From JBFHIJ01 sp041596515 (lineage in GTDB: Bacteria; Bacteroidota; Ignavibacteria; Kapaibacteriales; UBA2268): a stretch of 64,000 bases of DNA. The translations under genes were made by a program, and so were the position numbers. The notes beneath the pieces are model-generated. The model was not told the DNA's origin, did no database searches, and saw nothing but the letters and a program-made list of their open reading frames with translations. Below are positions 1-9,206 of this stretch, in pieces (positions within the stretch are counted from its first letter, which is position 1; each line of letters begins with the position of its first letter). The stretch covers positions 20,617-84,616 of the forward strand of contig JBFHIJ010000013.1 in assembly GCA_041596515.1 (NCBI GenBank), in the 5' to 3' direction.

Positions 1-12
1 AAGGTATGGCGT

Positions 13-1329
13 ATGTTTGATCCTTACATAGTTTTGATAGGTGGGAGCGTGATGATATTATTATCATACGTTTTTGATATAGCTTCTCGGAAGTTTAAAA
101 TCCCGTCTGTTTTATTTTTGATAGCCACAGGCATGGGGCTAAAACTATTAGCCACTTCATTTGGTATAAATCTGGATAGTCAGTTTTATAATGCTCTTGA
201 GTTGCTTGGGATTGTCGGTTTGATAATGATAGTACTAGAAGCAGCAGTGGATTTGAAGCTGACTAAGGAGAAGCTGGGTACTATCAAAAAATCTTTTATG
301 ATGGCTTCTCTGATTTTGATAATATCCTCCATGGCAATAGCTTTAGTAATTATGTTTTTTAGAGAAGAGCCATTTTTCAACTCACTCGTATATGCTATCC
401 CACTTTCTGTAGTCAGTAGTGCAGTACTAATCCCAAGCGTACATAGCCTCACTCAAAATAAAAAAGAATTTATGATTTACGAAGCGACTTTTTCTGATAT
501 AATAGGCATCATGTTCTTTAATTTTGTAGTGATTCAAGAAGGTAGCATATTTTCTATACAAGGTTTGCTAATGGTTCTATTGACCATAATAGTTTCTATA
601 GTCTTTTCCTACTTCCTTGTATATTTATTTAGCAAAATTACCAGTCAGATAAAGATTTTTATGATGCTTGCAATTTTGGCTGCCTTGTACGGAGTTGGTA
701 AGCAACTGCATCTTTCTTCATTGCTGATAATCTTTATTTTTGGATTAGTACTAAATAATTCTAAAATCTTTTTTAGATGGAAGCTTAAAAAATATATAAG
801 CTTTTCTATGGTGAAAAGTATTCGTAATGAATTTCACATAATTACTGCAGAAACTGCATTTTTAGTTCGTACTTTTTTCTTTATTGCGTTTGGAATGTCA
901 ATTGATATTGTGCAGATGACGAACCCAAATGTCTTGTTAGTAGGCAGTATTATTGTTGTTATTTTATACATTATCAGATATGTAAATTTCCGAACCTTCC
1001 TAAAAACGAATGTAATACCTGAAATATTTTTGGCTCCTCGTGGCTTGATTACAATTCTTCTTTTCTATAAAATACCAGAAATATATCAAATACAGGATTT
1101 TTCAGTTGGAATTTTATCTTTCGTTATTATAACCACAGGTTTGGTAATGATGGGAGCATTAGTGACTACTCCGTCGGCAAATATAGATTCTTTTACAATT
1201 GTAGATATTGGTGTTACACCTAATAATGATTTGCTTGTTAATGAACCTGAGGGGCCATATTGTGAGATTGGAACTGAAGACACAGAAGATATTAGTACAA
1301 AAAATAATAAAGATGTTACAGATAAATAA
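13..1329 (+). CDS. Cation:proton antiporter (CPA-type membrane protein)
   Basis: This 438-aa protein is mostly hydrophobic, with about 11-12 predicted membrane segments over residues 5-390 and a short acidic cytoplasmic tail (about 395-438). The pattern matches monovalent cation:proton antiporters, which exchange Na+ or K+ for H+ across the inner membrane. A membrane acidic residue typical of the family is seen in the segment ATFSDIIG (Asp about 162). Unlike many relatives it has no C-terminal RCK/TrkA domain, so nucleotide gating is not evident. The ATG is preceded by AAGG, but only 12 upstream bases are in the window, so a longer N-terminus cannot be excluded. The ion is unknown; family confidence is good, subfamily uncertain. 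Confidence 0.75.
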   Translation: MFDPYIVLIGGSVMILLSYVFDIASRKFKIPSVLFLIATGMGLKLLATSFGINLDSQFYNALELLGIVGLIMIVLEAAVDLKLTKEKLGTIKKSFMMASLILIISSMAIALVIMFFREEPFFNSLVYAIPLSVVSSAVLIPSVHSLTQNKKEFMIYEATFSDIIGIMFFNFVVIQEGSIFSIQGLLMVLLTIIVSIVFSYFLVYLFSKITSQIKIFMMLAILAALYGVGKQLHLSSLLIIFIFGLVLNNSKIFFRWKLKKYISFSMVKSIRNEFHIITAETAFLVRTFFFIAFGMSIDIVQMTNPNVLLVGSIIVVILYIIRYVNFRTFLKTNVIPEIFLAPRGLITILLFYKIPEIYQIQDFSVGILSFVIITTGLVMMGALVTTPSANIDSFTIVDIGVTPNNDLLVNEPEGPYCEIGTEDTEDISTKNNKDVTDK

Positions 1330-1850
1330 ACAGTAATGTATCTGTTGAAGCTAACAAAATACAGAAGTAGATTATTATTATTATGATTCCTTTGTAAAAA
1401 GTAAAATCATCAAAAAGAAGAGTAATACATTTGGCGGCACACCAAAAAAAAGAGCAGCTTGGGCTAAAGCTGCTCTACGTATACATTCAATCAGAGATTA
1501 GTTCAGAAATTCTATGACTGTTTTGACTCCTGTCATGCAGAGTTTATTTACTCGAAAAGAGTAAGAATAAGCACTAATGAAGCAATACATCAAGTACTTT
1601 GTATCATATAATATTACTAATAATATTATGATTTTCTCTGTTACAGAGACGGCAATTAACAATTCTTATTTTGAACATTTCTCACAATTCTATAAAATAA
1701 AAATATATATTATGCTAACTACGTGTTACATAAGGAAAAAAAAAGTTCCTTCAAACCTTTTATATAGTCTTATATTTTTTATATTTGCAATTGGAATTCT
1801 ATAAGAACGTAGAATCAAAAAATAAAAATACTCGACAGGCGGGAAAATAG
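1330..1850. other. Intergenic region with one terminator-like hairpin
   Basis: This AT-rich gap separates the antiporter and topA. Apart from a perfect hairpin at 1451-1476 I see no gene. A 75-codon open frame at 1577-1804 (+) has low-complexity, Ile/Tyr/Phe-rich composition and no good ribosome binding site, and I do not regard it as coding. The topA promoter must lie here, but no convincing -35/-10 pair was found. Confidence 0.5.
1444..1476 (-). terminator. Rho-independent terminator reading leftwards
   Basis: A perfect 10-bp stem (AGAGCAGCTT at 1451-1460 with AAGCTGCTCT at 1467-1476) has a 6-nt loop. On the minus strand it is followed by eight T residues (the plus-strand A-run at 1444-1451), the canonical layout. 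No T-tract follows on the plus strand, so it serves leftward transcription, although no annotated minus-strand gene ends here. It could still stop antiporter mRNA inefficiently. Confidence 0.65.
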
Positions 1851-4190
1851 ATGGCTGAAAAAATATTAGTTGTAGTGGAATCACCTGCAAAGGCAAAAAC
1901 CATAAATAAATATCTTGGTAGTAAATATGTAGTCGAGGCTTCTGTTGGTCATATCAAAGATTTGGCGAAAACAAAGCTCGGTGTGGATGTTGAAAATGAT
2001 TTTGAACCAAAATATATTACCATTAAGGGTAAGGGCGACGTAATCAAGAAACTTAAAGAGCGTTCTAAAAAAGCAAAAGAAGTCTTGATCGCTACAGATC
2101 CTGACCGCGAAGGTGAGGCAATTGCATGGCACTTAGCGGAAGTTATAAAAACAAATAACAAAAATATAAAAAGGGTTCTTTTCAACGAAATCACTAAAGC
2201 CGGTGTAAAAAATGCTCTGAAAGAACCAATTGAAATCAATAAAGATCTTTTTATGTCTCAGCAAGCTCGCAGAGTTCTAGATAGACTTATTGGCTTTCAG
2301 GTTTCTCCTTTTTTAAACAGAGCAATGATTGAAAAGACATCTAAGGCTCTGTCTGCCGGTAGGGTGCAGTCTGTAGCCCTTAGGCTCATCTGCGAAAGAG
2401 AAGATAAAATCAACGCATTTAAACCAATCGACTATTGGTCTATCGCAGGGATGTTTGAAAATGATAAAAAGGACAGCTTAGAAGCTAAACTTTACTCCTA
2501 TGATGATAAAGTTATAAAAAATCCAGAAGGTTCTGCGCATGCGGAAGATGAAGAAGAAAATAAAACAATTCAGGATAAACTTGCAAAACAGCATTTTATT
2601 AGAACTGAACAAGAAGCAAATGACTTGCTGGACAGAATAAAAAACTCTGAATTTACCATCAGCTCCATTGCGAAGAAGCAAGTAAAACGAAGACCATCTT
2701 CTCCATTTACTACCTCGCTTTTGCAGCAAGAGGCATCTCGTCGTTTAGGCTTTTCTAACAAAAAGACTATGGCTACTGCTCAGCGACTTTATGAAGGTAT
2801 CACAATGGGAACTGACGGCTCTGTTGGTCTTATTACCTACATGAGAACCGACTCTGTAAGAATTAGTCCTGAAGCTCAGCAGAATGCTGCTGAATATATC
2901 ACAACAAAGTATGGCGAAAAATATTTACCTGAAAAGCCAAATTTCTATAAAAGCAAATCTTCCAATATTCAGGATGCACACGAAGCTATTCGTCCGACCA
3001 GTATGATTTATTCTCCTGATGAAGTAAAGAAATATGCTAACAAAGATGAAGCAAGACTTTATGAGTTGATTTTTAACAGATTCTTAGCTTCGCAAATGGC
3101 ACCAGCCATAATGGCTCAAACTACTATCTCAATCGATGGCGACAACCTTACTTTCAGAGCTTCAGGTTCCATAGTTGTTTTCAAAGGTTTCCTTGCTGCA
3201 TACGGTGATATAGATAATGGTAAAAAAGATGATGGAAAACAGATTTTACCTCCTACGTTGGAAGAAGGGCAAGCTGTAGACTGTACTAAGACAGAATCTA
3301 CCCACTCTCAAACTAAACCGCCTGCAAGATATAATGAAGCATCTCTTGTGAAAGAGTTGGACGAGTTGGGTATCGGTAGACCTTCTACTTATGCACAAAT
3401 TGTCAGTACTTTGATTGATAGAGAGTATGTAGAACTTATTACTAAATCCTTTGTGCCTACCGGTTTAGGTATGGATGTATGCAAAGTATTAGTCAAAAAT
3501 TTCCCTACCCTATTCAACGTTGACTTTACGGCAGAAATGGAGCAGGATTTAGACGTAGTTGCCAATGGTGAATTAACTTATGTAGAGCTTATGAAGCAGT
3601 TCTACGGGCCATTTACCAAATCTCTGAAATATGCAGAGGAACATGGCGACATACCGGAAATTCCGTGCCCTGAATGCGGGGAGCCTATGATTATTAGGAT
3701 TAGTCGTGGAGGCAGATTCTTAGGTTGTTCTAAATATCCGGATTGTAGAGGCACTAAGCCCCTTCCGAAAATAGAGCAGGAAATGATGGAGAAAAAAGAT
3801 CCTGTTATAGCCGAAGGTATTTTCTGTGACTTATGCGGAAAGCAGATGTACATTAGAGAATCACGTTTTGGCCGTTTCTACGGCTGCACTGACTATCCTG
3901 AGTGTAAAGGTATAAAACCTATAACAACGGGCGTGAAGTGCCCTAAATGTGGCGATGGCGACGTTATAGAGCGCTATAGCAAAAAAGCAAGACGCAAATT
4001 CTTTGGTTGCTCCAGATATCCGGATTGTGATTATATCACAAACTACGAACCAATTGAACATGAGTGTCCTAGCTGTGGTAATCCCACTTTAGAAGTTAGA
4101 TATAAAAAAGTAGAAGGCGAATACGAAAAGTCTTACAAATGTCCAGAATGCAAAGCAGACTTTAAAGAGTTAGAAGGAGACAAAAGCTAA
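1851..4190 (+). CDS. topA: DNA topoisomerase I (type IA)
   Basis: This 779-aa enzyme relaxes negatively supercoiled DNA through a 5'-phosphotyrosine intermediate. The N-terminal TOPRIM domain opens with LVVVESPAKAKTI and carries the acidic DPDREGEA motif. The catalytic tyrosine is in TYMRTDS (Tyr about 330). From about residue 600 the C-terminus holds four zinc-ribbon modules, three closing with CSKYPDC-, CTDYPEC- and CSRYPDC-type motifs and a last one with paired CPSC/CPEC, as usual for bacterial TopA. Length is normal and the ATG start matches the conserved N-terminus. It appears monocistronic and ends at a strong bidirectional terminator. Confidence 0.97.
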   Translation: MAEKILVVVESPAKAKTINKYLGSKYVVEASVGHIKDLAKTKLGVDVENDFEPKYITIKGKGDVIKKLKERSKKAKEVLIATDPDREGEAIAWHLAEVIKTNNKNIKRVLFNEITKAGVKNALKEPIEINKDLFMSQQARRVLDRLIGFQVSPFLNRAMIEKTSKALSAGRVQSVALRLICEREDKINAFKPIDYWSIAGMFENDKKDSLEAKLYSYDDKVIKNPEGSAHAEDEEENKTIQDKLAKQHFIRTEQEANDLLDRIKNSEFTISSIAKKQVKRRPSSPFTTSLLQQEASRRLGFSNKKTMATAQRLYEGITMGTDGSVGLITYMRTDSVRISPEAQQNAAEYITTKYGEKYLPEKPNFYKSKSSNIQDAHEAIRPTSMIYSPDEVKKYANKDEARLYELIFNRFLASQMAPAIMAQTTISIDGDNLTFRASGSIVVFKGFLAAYGDIDNGKKDDGKQILPPTLEEGQAVDCTKTESTHSQTKPPARYNEASLVKELDELGIGRPSTYAQIVSTLIDREYVELITKSFVPTGLGMDVCKVLVKNFPTLFNVDFTAEMEQDLDVVANGELTYVELMKQFYGPFTKSLKYAEEHGDIPEIPCPECGEPMIIRISRGGRFLGCSKYPDCRGTKPLPKIEQEMMEKKDPVIAEGIFCDLCGKQMYIRESRFGRFYGCTDYPECKGIKPITTGVKCPKCGDGDVIERYSKKARRKFFGCSRYPDCDYITNYEPIEHECPSCGNPTLEVRYKKVEGEYEKSYKCPECKADFKELEGDKS

Positions 4191-4216
4191 TAGCTTTTGC
4201 GGAGAATATAAAAAAA

Positions 4217-4255
4217 CAAAACCGGATGACATGTTAAGCGTGTTGTCCGGTTTTG
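4217..4255. terminator. Bidirectional rho-independent terminator
   Basis: A long stem pairs CAAAACCGGA (4217-4226) with TCCGGTTTTG (4246-4255), extended inward by further pairs including G-T wobbles. A-rich sequence on the left and a T-run on the right let it work in both directions. It lies between the convergent topA and the small HTH gene. Confidence 0.85.
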
Positions 4256-4274
4256 TTTATATGTGTATCAATAA

Positions 4275-4448
4275 TTATTTTGATTCTAAGTGAGTTTTTA
4301 TTTTGTCGGCAGAAGCTTCAGAAAAGTAAGAACATCTGCCTTTTGTTTCATCAGGCTCAAGATTTAGTTCTGTAATTGCTTTTTTTACTTTACCTTGAGA
4401 AACCCCGAGTTTATCTGCCCATTTTGCAGCAGTAAGCATTTCGCTCAT
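4275..4448 (-). CDS. Small helix-turn-helix DNA-binding-like protein (57 aa)
   Basis: A short gene encodes 57 residues beginning MSEMLTAAKWADKLGVSQGK. The segment from residue 5 (LTAAKWADKLGVS, then KVKKAI) reads as a winged-helix or MerR/excisionase-like helix-turn-helix, followed by a short tail with a single Cys. An ideal Shine-Dalgarno site (AGGAG, 7-nt spacer) precedes the ATG. It starts 31 bp after the LRR gene's stop on the same strand, so the two are probably co-transcribed, and it ends at the terminator shared with topA. The DNA target is unknown. The frame, ribosome site and HTH-like sequence support it as real; a regulatory role is an inference. Confidence 0.75.
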   Translation of the reverse strand: MSEMLTAAKWADKLGVSQGKVKKAITELNLEPDETKGRCSYFSEASADKIKTHLESK

Positions 4449-4479
4449 TATAATTCTCCTATGTTGCGTTTGCCGATGA

Positions 4480-5415
4480 CTATTGCCATTTTATTTTAGT
4501 ATTGGGCAGCACTGATGACAGACCTTCGATACTTTGCTTATCAATATTATTTTTATTGATTCTAAGTTCTTTCAAATTCTTTAGTTCAGCTATATCTTCC
4601 GGAACAGATGAAAACTCATTAGAGCTTAAATCTAATTCAGTAAGTTTGATAAGTTTACTGAAGCCATGAGGGACAGCTTTCAAATCATTTTCAAAAAGAA
4701 GTAATTTTTCTAAGTTTTCAAGTTCTGTAATACTATCGGGTAATTCGGTTAGTAAATTAGAACAAACTCTAATTTTCTGCAATTTTTTCATATCGCCAAT
4801 ATTAGAAGGTAAAGCAGAAATATTGTTTTGATTTGCTTCTAATTTTTCCAAATTTGTAAGCTTTGTTACAGATGCTGATATTTCAGATAAGTTATTACCA
4901 TGTGCGCGAAGCTTGACAAGATTCTCTAAATTTCCAATTTCATCCGGGAGTGCAGAAATATTATTTTCGCTCAAAACTAATTCGTTTAATTTAGATAAGT
5001 TGCCAATTTCAGTAGGGAGAGTTTCAATTTGATTGTTGTTTAGACCAAGTCGTTGTAGATTTTTTAAATTCCCAATAGATTCGGGAAGAGCAGTAAGCTG
5101 ATTCCAGCTAAGCACGAGTACTTTTAAGTTTTCTAAGTTGCCGATACCGGCAGGCAATTCTTTGATTTTATTGCCACTAAGTTCCAATTTTTCTAAATTT
5201 TTTAATCTGTAAATATCATCTGGGATTGAAGTGAGTCGGTTATTCCATAATACTAATTCGGTTAGATTCTCTAATTCTAAAATCTCTCTTGGGAACTCTT
5301 CGAGGTCTTTGAAGTGAAGATCTAGCTTAGTCACTATTTCTTTATTTTGCAAAGCCTCTTCTACAGAGTAGCAGGTCATTATTGACTTTCCCGGGGTTGT
5401 TGCACCATCCATCAT
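4480..5415 (-). CDS. Leucine-rich repeat protein
   Basis: This 311-aa protein is almost wholly leucine-rich repeats: about 12 tandem units of 23 residues with the consensus NLxxLxLxxNxLxxLPxxI, from about residue 30 to the end. Such repeats fold into a curved solenoid used for protein-protein binding. No signal peptide, membrane segment, sorting domain or enzymatic domain is present, so it is probably cytoplasmic. The start is supported by AGGAG six bases before an ATG-ATG pair; the second ATG would differ by one residue. The last repeat (about 285-311) is degenerate and caps the array. It heads a likely two-gene operon with the small HTH protein. The binding partner cannot be read from sequence. 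Confidence 0.85.
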   Translation of the reverse strand: MMDGATTPGKSIMTCYSVEEALQNKEIVTKLDLHFKDLEEFPREILELENLTELVLWNNRLTSIPDDIYRLKNLEKLELSGNKIKELPAGIGNLENLKVLVLSWNQLTALPESIGNLKNLQRLGLNNNQIETLPTEIGNLSKLNELVLSENNISALPDEIGNLENLVKLRAHGNNLSEISASVTKLTNLEKLEANQNNISALPSNIGDMKKLQKIRVCSNLLTELPDSITELENLEKLLLFENDLKAVPHGFSKLIKLTELDLSSNEFSSVPEDIAELKNLKELRINKNNIDKQSIEGLSSVLPNTKIKWQ

Positions 5416-5620
5416 AACGTACTCCTATTTTGACGTGGTAAAAGAATTTTAATCCTTGCTATAAGATAGCATACATTTGAATAAATAGCAAAGAAAAAAA
5501 GTCAAGTGTGATAATTATTTTTACGTTTATATTTAGTTGAGGTTTCGTCGTTTTATTTATTGTTTTAGTAGCAGTATTTTTTTAACTTGATAAATCTAAC
5601 AATTATAGGGACAAGAGCTT

Positions 5621-7585
5621 ATGTTACAGATATTTCGGTTATTTGCGATTGCCTATATTCTTTTTTCTTTTTCAAATATTAAAGCTGAGGAAATACCTAA
5701 TCCTTTAAAGCCTCTTAACATTTCTTACGATGTATTACATTACGACGCGGACTTAATTTTTCTGAAGGATATTAGTCTACGCTCTTACGGTGTCAACCGG
5801 ATTAAAGTGTATAGAACTGATAAATCTGAAAATAATAAGTTTTATTTTCATTTAAGGGATTTGGAGATAGATTCTGTATTCTGTAATGATAAGGAAGTAA
5901 GTGTAGAAACACATGGTGAGTATAATGATGCTGATTATGTGCACTATTTTACTTTCCCGGATGCTATAGATACAACATTAGTAACTGTTTATTTTCATGG
6001 CACTATGGCTGCTGAGCCGGGTTACGCTTGGGGTGGAGTGCATCAGCAAGATATGACTCTTTATAACCTCGGAGTTGGGTTTTATAATTTATGGGTTTCA
6101 TGTGGAGCTCATTGGATTCCTTGCTTAGATCATCCGGGTGATAAAGCTACCACCGACATCAAATATCATGTTAACACAGGCTATAAAGTGGCTTCTAACG
6201 GTATGCTCACTGTGCATAATCTGGATAACGGGACAGATATCTATCAATGGGTGAGTAATCATCCTATAGCTACATATATGATGAATTTTGCAATGTCGAA
6301 ATTTGCAGTGGGAGAGATTAATACATGGAAGAAGCCCATTGTTTATTATAGCTTAGAAAGCCTATCTAATAGAGCTGACTACGCCTTTGCTAAGTTGCCG
6401 ATTGTTTTAGATGCTTTTGAAAATTATTGGGGTGAGTATCCTTTCGAAAAAGTAGGCTATGTGTGCACTCCAAAAGGAGCAATGGAGCACCAGACTATGA
6501 TTTCTTTACCTAACTCAATTATTGCACAAATTAAGTCAAACAATGACTCTTTAAACTCAACTATTGCTCACGAGCTATCACACCAATGGTTCGGTGGTTT
6601 AGTAACTCCTGAAGATTTCAGAGATGCATGGCTAAACGAGTCTTTTGCTACTTTTTCGGAAGCATTGTATAAAGAGTATATATTTGGTAAAAACGAATAT
6701 TCAAAAGTCCTCAGAGCAAAAAGAACTGATTATTTTAATAATATAACACAATCAGAAGGTGTGCTTTCAATATACAATTTTGATAGAGAACCACCATCCT
6801 CTAACTACCCTCAGACAATTTATCAAAAAGGTGCTCTGGTTGTAGCAATGCTAAGAGAATATCTTGGAGACGAGATTTTCTTCAAATCTATACAAAACTA
6901 TTTAGAGAACAATGCTTATTCTAATGTTAATACTGAAAAGCTAAAAGCTGAAATAAAAAATCTGACTACAAAAAATATTGATAATTTCTTTGCTGAATGG
7001 ATAGATGGCAAAGGTTGGCCGGAATTTGACATAAAAGTCTATGCTGCCAGAAATAATCAGGGAGTTTATGACCAGTCTAATAGCTACATCTCTTTCAAAC
7101 AGGTGCAGGCGAAGTCTTTTGGTGGTTATACATATGTGCCCGTGCCGGTTACATATTTTGATGAAATAGGCAACCAAATAGATACAGTTTATATTGTCGA
7201 AAGTATTGATCAGAAATTTCAACTTCCGAATATGCCCGGTTTAGATTCTATTGCGATAGATAACGGTACAATAGTTCCATTAATGAAAATCAACTCTTTA
7301 GAGCTGGACGGTATTACTTCCATAGAAGAGCTACCGGACTCGCAAGTTGAAATATTTCCAAATCCTGCGACAGAGGTGTTAAATGTAAATATTACCAACC
7401 TAAACGGCAGAGCAGAAATATCAATTAATGATTTGCAAGGCAGAGCAATGCTATCGCAAGAAGTGCAACTTAATGGTAACTCATTTATAAAATTTGATGT
7501 AAACAATATTCCGTCAGGCACGTATATCCTTGAGATTATAAATGCTGCGGAAACAATGTATAAAACGATACAGATAATAAGATAG
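5621..7585 (+). CDS. Secreted M1 family aminopeptidase with T9SS sorting domain
   Basis: This 654-aa protein starts with a signal peptide (residues 1-22) and has a gluzincin M1 catalytic domain. The zinc motif HELSH is at residues 317-321 and the third ligand Glu340 lies in NESFATF, giving HExxH-x18-E. The substrate loop that reads GAMEN in most members is GAMEH here (286-290). M1 enzymes remove N-terminal residues from peptides. Residues about 574-654 form a T9SS type A sorting domain (PNPATE near its start, SGTYILE near its end), so it is probably exported through the periplasm and anchored or released at the cell surface. An 11-bp gap leads to yggS and punA, suggesting a shared transcript. 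Substrate preference is unknown. Confidence 0.92.
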   Translation: MLQIFRLFAIAYILFSFSNIKAEEIPNPLKPLNISYDVLHYDADLIFLKDISLRSYGVNRIKVYRTDKSENNKFYFHLRDLEIDSVFCNDKEVSVETHGEYNDADYVHYFTFPDAIDTTLVTVYFHGTMAAEPGYAWGGVHQQDMTLYNLGVGFYNLWVSCGAHWIPCLDHPGDKATTDIKYHVNTGYKVASNGMLTVHNLDNGTDIYQWVSNHPIATYMMNFAMSKFAVGEINTWKKPIVYYSLESLSNRADYAFAKLPIVLDAFENYWGEYPFEKVGYVCTPKGAMEHQTMISLPNSIIAQIKSNNDSLNSTIAHELSHQWFGGLVTPEDFRDAWLNESFATFSEALYKEYIFGKNEYSKVLRAKRTDYFNNITQSEGVLSIYNFDREPPSSNYPQTIYQKGALVVAMLREYLGDEIFFKSIQNYLENNAYSNVNTEKLKAEIKNLTTKNIDNFFAEWIDGKGWPEFDIKVYAARNNQGVYDQSNSYISFKQVQAKSFGGYTYVPVPVTYFDEIGNQIDTVYIVESIDQKFQLPNMPGLDSIAIDNGTIVPLMKINSLELDGITSIEELPDSQVEIFPNPATEVLNVNITNLNGRAEISINDLQGRAMLSQEVQLNGNSFIKFDVNNIPSGTYILEIINAAETMYKTIQIIR

Positions 7586-7595
7586 AAGGTGAGAA

Positions 7596-8318
7596 ATGAA
7601 CGTATTACCGGTAGAGGTACTTAAAGAGAATTGGAAAGTAGTAACAGAAAAAGCTCAAGAGGCTTGCGTTAAGTCCGGTAGAAACTTTGAAGATGTAAAG
7701 ATATTAGCAGTTTCCAAAACTTATCCTGTAGAAATGGTCTACAACGCGATGGATGCCGGAATGACGGTATTTGGAGAAAACTATGCTCAAGAAGTCAGAG
7801 ATAAACTCGGAGCGTTCGACGAGGTCTCTAAATCTCATCCGGAATGGCATTTTATTGGTCATTTACAGAGAAATAAAGTAAAATATTTATTTCCCCATGT
7901 CCACATGATTCATACTGTAGATTCTGTACGCTTAGCAGAAGAAATATCAAAGCAGGCAGAAAAGACAGATAAATCTCTGAAAATTCTACTTCAGGTAAAT
8001 ACCTCAGGTGAAGATTCAAAAAGCGGTGTGGAGCCGGATGCTATAGTCGACTTGGCAGGTGAAATAGGAGAAATAGAAAATCTACAAATTGGCGGTCTTA
8101 TGACTATCGGTACTTTCTCTTCTGAAGAGAGGCTTATCCGAGGAGAGTTTGGCTTGCTTAGGAAGTCATTGGAAAGAGTAAATAGAGAATTAGGACTATC
8201 TTTAAAGCATCTTTCAATGGGTATGACTCACGACTTCGATATTGCAATCAATGAAGGTGCTACTATGGTTAGAGTAGGCACTGCTATTTTTGGTCAACGT
8301 TATTATCCTAATAGGTAA
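7596..8318 (+). CDS. yggS: YggS family PLP-binding protein
   Basis: This 240-aa protein belongs to the YggS/PROSC (YBL036C) family, single-domain TIM-barrel proteins that bind pyridoxal 5'-phosphate and maintain PLP homeostasis rather than catalysing a known reaction. The PLP lysine is in AVSKTYP (Lys41); FGENYAQE, WHFIGHLQRNK and SMGMTHDF are conserved family blocks, the last near the phosphate site. Length is normal. It starts 11 bp after the M1 peptidase with a GGTGAG ribosome site and is followed 5 bp later by punA, so the three are likely co-transcribed, with no obvious functional link beyond that. Confidence 0.95.
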   Translation: MNVLPVEVLKENWKVVTEKAQEACVKSGRNFEDVKILAVSKTYPVEMVYNAMDAGMTVFGENYAQEVRDKLGAFDEVSKSHPEWHFIGHLQRNKVKYLFPHVHMIHTVDSVRLAEEISKQAEKTDKSLKILLQVNTSGEDSKSGVEPDAIVDLAGEIGEIENLQIGGLMTIGTFSSEERLIRGEFGLLRKSLERVNRELGLSLKHLSMGMTHDFDIAINEGATMVRVGTAIFGQRYYPNR

Positions 8319-8323
8319 AAAAT

Positions 8324-9157
8324 ATGTCAACTAATAATATTAATATGATGTCTGAAATACAAGAATCCATACAGTACATTCGCAATATCACCGAGCAAGT
8401 GCCGGAGATTGCAATAATTATGGGTACAGGTCTCGGACAGTTAAAAAAAGCAATAGAAGTAGAAACAGAAATAGATTATACAGAAATTCCTAATTTCCCT
8501 GAATCCACTGTAGAAAGTCACGCCGGGAAGTTGATATTTGGCACAGTAGAAGGTAAAAAAGTAGTGGCGATGCAAGGTAGGTTCCACTACTACGAAGGAT
8601 ATAGCATGCAGCAGATTACATTTCCTGTTAGAGTCATGAAGTACCTGGGTGCCAATAAAATTATTATCTCTAATGCTTGTGGCTGCTTAAATCCTCAATG
8701 GGAAAAAGGCAGAATCATGCTGATAGAAGATCATATTAACTTACTGGGAGATAATCCACTTATCGGAGTAAATGATGAAAGATTTGGCCATCGATTCGTA
8801 GATATGTGTGAACCTTATTCCAAACGACTTATTGCTATTACAGAAAGAGTGGCTTTAGAACAGTCTATACCGCTATACAAAGGAGTCTATGCAGCAATGT
8901 CAGGACCGTCGCTTGAAACCAGAGCTGAATATCGTTTCTTGCGTACTGTTGGTGCTGATGTAATAGGTATGAGCACTATACCTGAAGATATAGTAGCTGT
9001 GCAGATGGGAATGGAAGTGCTTGGGCTTTCAGTGCTTACAGACGAATGTTTCCCTGACTCACTTAAGCCGGTAAATATAGAAGAAATACTAAGCTGTGCC
9101 GCACTGGCAGAACCTGATTTAGTAAAACTTACGAAATCGGTTATCAAAGAAATGTAA
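8324..9157 (+). CDS. punA: Purine-nucleoside phosphorylase (trimeric type)
   Basis: This 277-aa protein matches the trimeric purine-nucleoside phosphorylase family, which splits guanosine, inosine and their deoxy forms with phosphate to give base and (deoxy)ribose 1-phosphate in purine salvage. Family motifs are present: IIMGTGLGQL near the N-terminus, the phosphate-site ESHAGKL, QGRFHYYEGYSM, the purine-binding block GPSLETRAEYR, and VIGMSTIPE. The start is ATG five bases after yggS; the ribosome site is weak, consistent with translational coupling. It closes the M1-yggS-punA unit and is followed by a terminator. Confidence 0.95.
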   Translation: MSTNNINMMSEIQESIQYIRNITEQVPEIAIIMGTGLGQLKKAIEVETEIDYTEIPNFPESTVESHAGKLIFGTVEGKKVVAMQGRFHYYEGYSMQQITFPVRVMKYLGANKIIISNACGCLNPQWEKGRIMLIEDHINLLGDNPLIGVNDERFGHRFVDMCEPYSKRLIAITERVALEQSIPLYKGVYAAMSGPSLETRAEYRFLRTVGADVIGMSTIPEDIVAVQMGMEVLGLSVLTDECFPDSLKPVNIEEILSCAALAEPDLVKLTKSVIKEM

Positions 9158-9165
9158 ATGTACAA

Positions 9166-9197
9166 AAAGAGGCAATGCATTATAGTGTTGCCTCTTT
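9166..9197. terminator. Bidirectional terminator between punA and the TonB receptor
   Basis: A perfect 10-bp stem (AAAGAGGCAA at 9166-9175 with TTGCCTCTTT at 9188-9197) sits between two convergent genes. The A- and T-ends of the stem supply short U-tracts in both directions. Confidence 0.8.
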
Positions 9198-9206
9198 CGG
9201 TTGTTC

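Noticed and set aside
1577..1804. 75-codon frame upstream of topA
   Set aside because: Low-complexity composition, no ribosome binding site and no family resemblance; AT-rich DNA gives such frames by chance.
5472..5479. TACATTTG matching the Bacteroidetes -7 promoter consensus upstream of the M1 peptidase
   Set aside because: No TTTG/TTG at the required upstream distance, and Shine-Dalgarno-rich genes argue against a classical Bacteroidetes promoter system.
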